Shown: positions 62,661-64,000 of the stretch, one piece after another
Layout: each line of letters opens with the position of its first letter
How positions within the stretch are numbered: position 1 is the stretch's first letter
The notes under the pieces: model-generated
Told to the model about the DNA's origin: nothing
Seen by the model: the letters and a program-made list of their open reading frames with translations, nothing else
Database searches by the model: none
Translations under genes and position numbers: made by a program
Origin: Serratia marcescens
GTDB lineage: Bacteria > Pseudomonadota > Gammaproteobacteria > Enterobacterales > Enterobacteriaceae
NCBI RefSeq assembly: GCF_006715005.1
Contig: NZ_VFMJ01000001.1
Location: forward strand, 3,844,001-3,908,000
Length of the DNA: 64,000 nucleotides
Direction: 5' to 3'

Positions 62661-64000
62661 TTAAACAATGCCGGTCAGGTAGAACACGCCGATCACGAAC
62701 AGCACCGCGGCGCTCTTGATCAGGGTGATGGCGAAGATGCCGCCGTAGGCCTGCCGGTGGCTGAGGCCGGTGATCGCCAGCAGGGTGATCACCGCGCCGT
62801 TGTGCGGCAAGGTGTCCATGCCGCCGCTGGCCATCGAGGCCACACGGTGCAGCACCTCCAGCGGAATCTGTGCCGCATGGGCGGCGGCGATAAAGCTGTC
62901 GGACATCGCCGCCAGCGCGATGCTCATGCCGCCGGAGGCCGATCCGGTGATGCCGGCCAGCAGGGTGACGCTGATCGCTTCGTTCAGCAGCGGGTTGGGG
63001 ATCGCCGACAGCGCCTGCGACAGCACCAAAAAGCCCGGCAGCGCGGCGATCACCGCGCCGAAGCCGTATTCGGAGGCGGTGTTCATCGCCGCCAGGATCG
63101 CGCCGCCGACCGCCGTCTTGCTGCCTTCCGCCAGCCGGCCGCGAATATTGCGAAAGCCGAACACCACCACCAGCAGAATACCCGACACCAGCGCCGCTTC
63201 CACCGCCCAGATGGCGGTGATCTTCGCCACGTCGGTGGTGATCGGCTTGGCCAGCCCCGGCAGCGTCAGCTCGTGGCTGGCGCCGTACCACTGCGGGATC
63301 CAATGGGTGAAGCCAAGGTTGAATACCCCGACCAAAATCAACGGCAGGATAGCGATCAGCGGGTTCGGCAGGTTGATGTCGTCCGGAGTTTCCGGCTCGT
63401 TCAGCAGATCGGTACCGTACCCTTCTCCCTTCAGCTGCGCCTTACGCCGCTGGCGTTCAAGATACAGCAGACCGACCGCGATGATGAACAGCGAGCCGAT
63501 CAGCCCCAGCCAGGGCGCGGCCCAGGCATTGGTGCCGAAGAAGCTGGTCGGGATGATGTTTTGGATCTGCGGCGTGCCGGGCAAGGCGTCCATGGTGAAG
63601 GAGAAGGCGCCGAGCGCCACGGTAGCCGGGATCAGCCGCTTGGGGATACCACTCTGGCGGAACAGCTCGGCGGCGAACGGATAGACCGCGAACGCCACCA
63701 CGAACAGCGAAACCCCGCCGTAGGTCAGCAGCGCGCACACCAGCACGATCACCGGAATGGCGTGACGCCGGCCGAGAATGCGGATCGCCGCCGCGACGAT
63801 CGAACGGGAGAAGCCGGACAGCTCGATCAGCTTGCCGAACACCGCCCCCAGCAGGAACACCGGGAAGTAGAGCTTCACGAAGCCGACCATCTTCTCCATA
63901 AACAGCCCGGTGAAGGTCGGCGCCACCGCGCCGGGATCGGTCAACAGCACCGCGCCCAGCGCGGCGATCGGGGCGAACAAAATCACGCTGTAGCCGCGAT
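62661..64000 (-). CDS. GntP-family permease, 5' partial (runs off the window)
   Basis: At least 445 residues of a GntP/Gnt-type carboxylate permease are present, with ~12 membrane segments, GGVSLFVVAFAVYPFAAELF, MDALPGTPQIQNIIPTSFFG and a late TLPHNGAVITLL motif. The frame remains open to the window end (RGYSV before ILFAP), so the true start lies beyond 64000; the GTG at 63986 is internal. Co-transcription with 3-hydroxybutyrate dehydrogenase suggests uptake of 3-hydroxybutyrate. Confidence 0.87.
   Translation of the reverse strand, partial: RGYSVILFAPIAALGAVLLTDPGAVAPTFTGLFMEKMVGFVKLYFPVFLLGAVFGKLIELSGFSRSIVAAAIRILGRRHAIPVIVLVCALLTYGGVSLFVVAFAVYPFAAELFRQSGIPKRLIPATVALGAFSFTMDALPGTPQIQNIIPTSFFGTNAWAAPWLGLIGSLFIIAVGLLYLERQRRKAQLKGEGYGTDLLNEPETPDDINLPNPLIAILPLILVGVFNLGFTHWIPQWYGASHELTLPGLAKPITTDVAKITAIWAVEAALVSGILLVVVFGFRNIRGRLAEGSKTAVGGAILAAMNTASEYGFGAVIAALPGFLVLSQALSAIPNPLLNEAISVTLLAGITGSASGGMSIALAAMSDSFIAAAHAAQIPLEVLHRVASMASGGMDTLPHNGAVITLLAITGLSHRQAYGGIFAITLIKSAAVLFVIGVFYLTGIV

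Overview
The window reads as a chromosomal segment of a high-GC enterobacterium, most likely Serratia (S. marcescens group). The basis is a GC-rich codon style, Enterobacterales-type genes (tandem tRNA-Leu(CAG) beside a DUF1435 gene as at E. coli leuQPV/yjjZ, AmpH, a complete hpa cluster, Rob-like AraC) and the absence of phage, IS or CRISPR signatures. The genus call is inference; no rRNA or marker set is present.

Layout. 1-2983: end of a LysR gene, three tandem tRNA-Leu(CAG) genes, a small DUF1435 membrane protein behind a Fur-box-like site, and a membrane diguanylate cyclase. 3005-7167: two divergent regulator/MFS exporter pairs (TetR with two palindromic operators; LysR). 7169-14324: a complete non-phosphorylating L-fucose operon (mutarotase, dehydrogenase, lactonase, dehydratase, second dehydrogenase, diketo-acid hydrolase and FucP-type transporter) with a divergent FadR-type GntR regulator. 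14452-15594: AmpH.

15628-27065: the 4-hydroxyphenylacetate cluster in the order hpaG1-G2-E-D-F-H-I-X-A-B-C with divergent hpaR. HpaG is split into two proteins, and HpaD is of the vicinal-oxygen-chelate type rather than the LigB type of E. coli. 27122-35713: a monoamine/arylsulfatase-like regulon: permease, DUF3156 protein, two SDRs and MoaF in one operon, then arylsulfatase AtsA and its radical-SAM maturase AtsB, then a LuxR-type regulator resembling MoaR. Near-identical palindromes (GTYCTTAAGRAC core) lie before the permease operon and before atsA, and a related one lies before the amine-oxidase-like gene at 40.8 kb.

35853-42994: MFS transporter, class II deacetylase, lipase-like hydrolase, cupin, PuuB-like FAD oxidoreductase, second LuxR-type regulator and iron-type alcohol dehydrogenase; this looks like a second amine-related catabolic block. 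43034-43126: an overlooked 30-residue membrane peptide. 43136-49675: LysR, omega-transaminase, CoA-acylating semialdehyde dehydrogenase, amino-acid permease and a DmpA/BapA-type beta-peptidyl aminopeptidase, which together suggest use of beta-alanine or beta-alanyl peptides. 49714-55092: a self-contained TonB/ExbB/ExbD system with its own receptor and a secreted phospholipase-D-like protein.

55635-55937: an orphan double-glycine leader peptide that looks like a class II microcin. 55993-64000: Idi, an orphan subunit D of a hydroxyarylic acid decarboxylase with an altered cysteine knuckle, an L,D-transpeptidase, a Rob-like regulator with a small partner gene, an AraC regulator, a porin, and 3-hydroxybutyrate dehydrogenase with a GntP-type permease that runs off the window. 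Much of the segment (about 7-50 kb) is therefore dense catabolic capacity for plant-, mucin- or amine-derived compounds, wired to local regulators.
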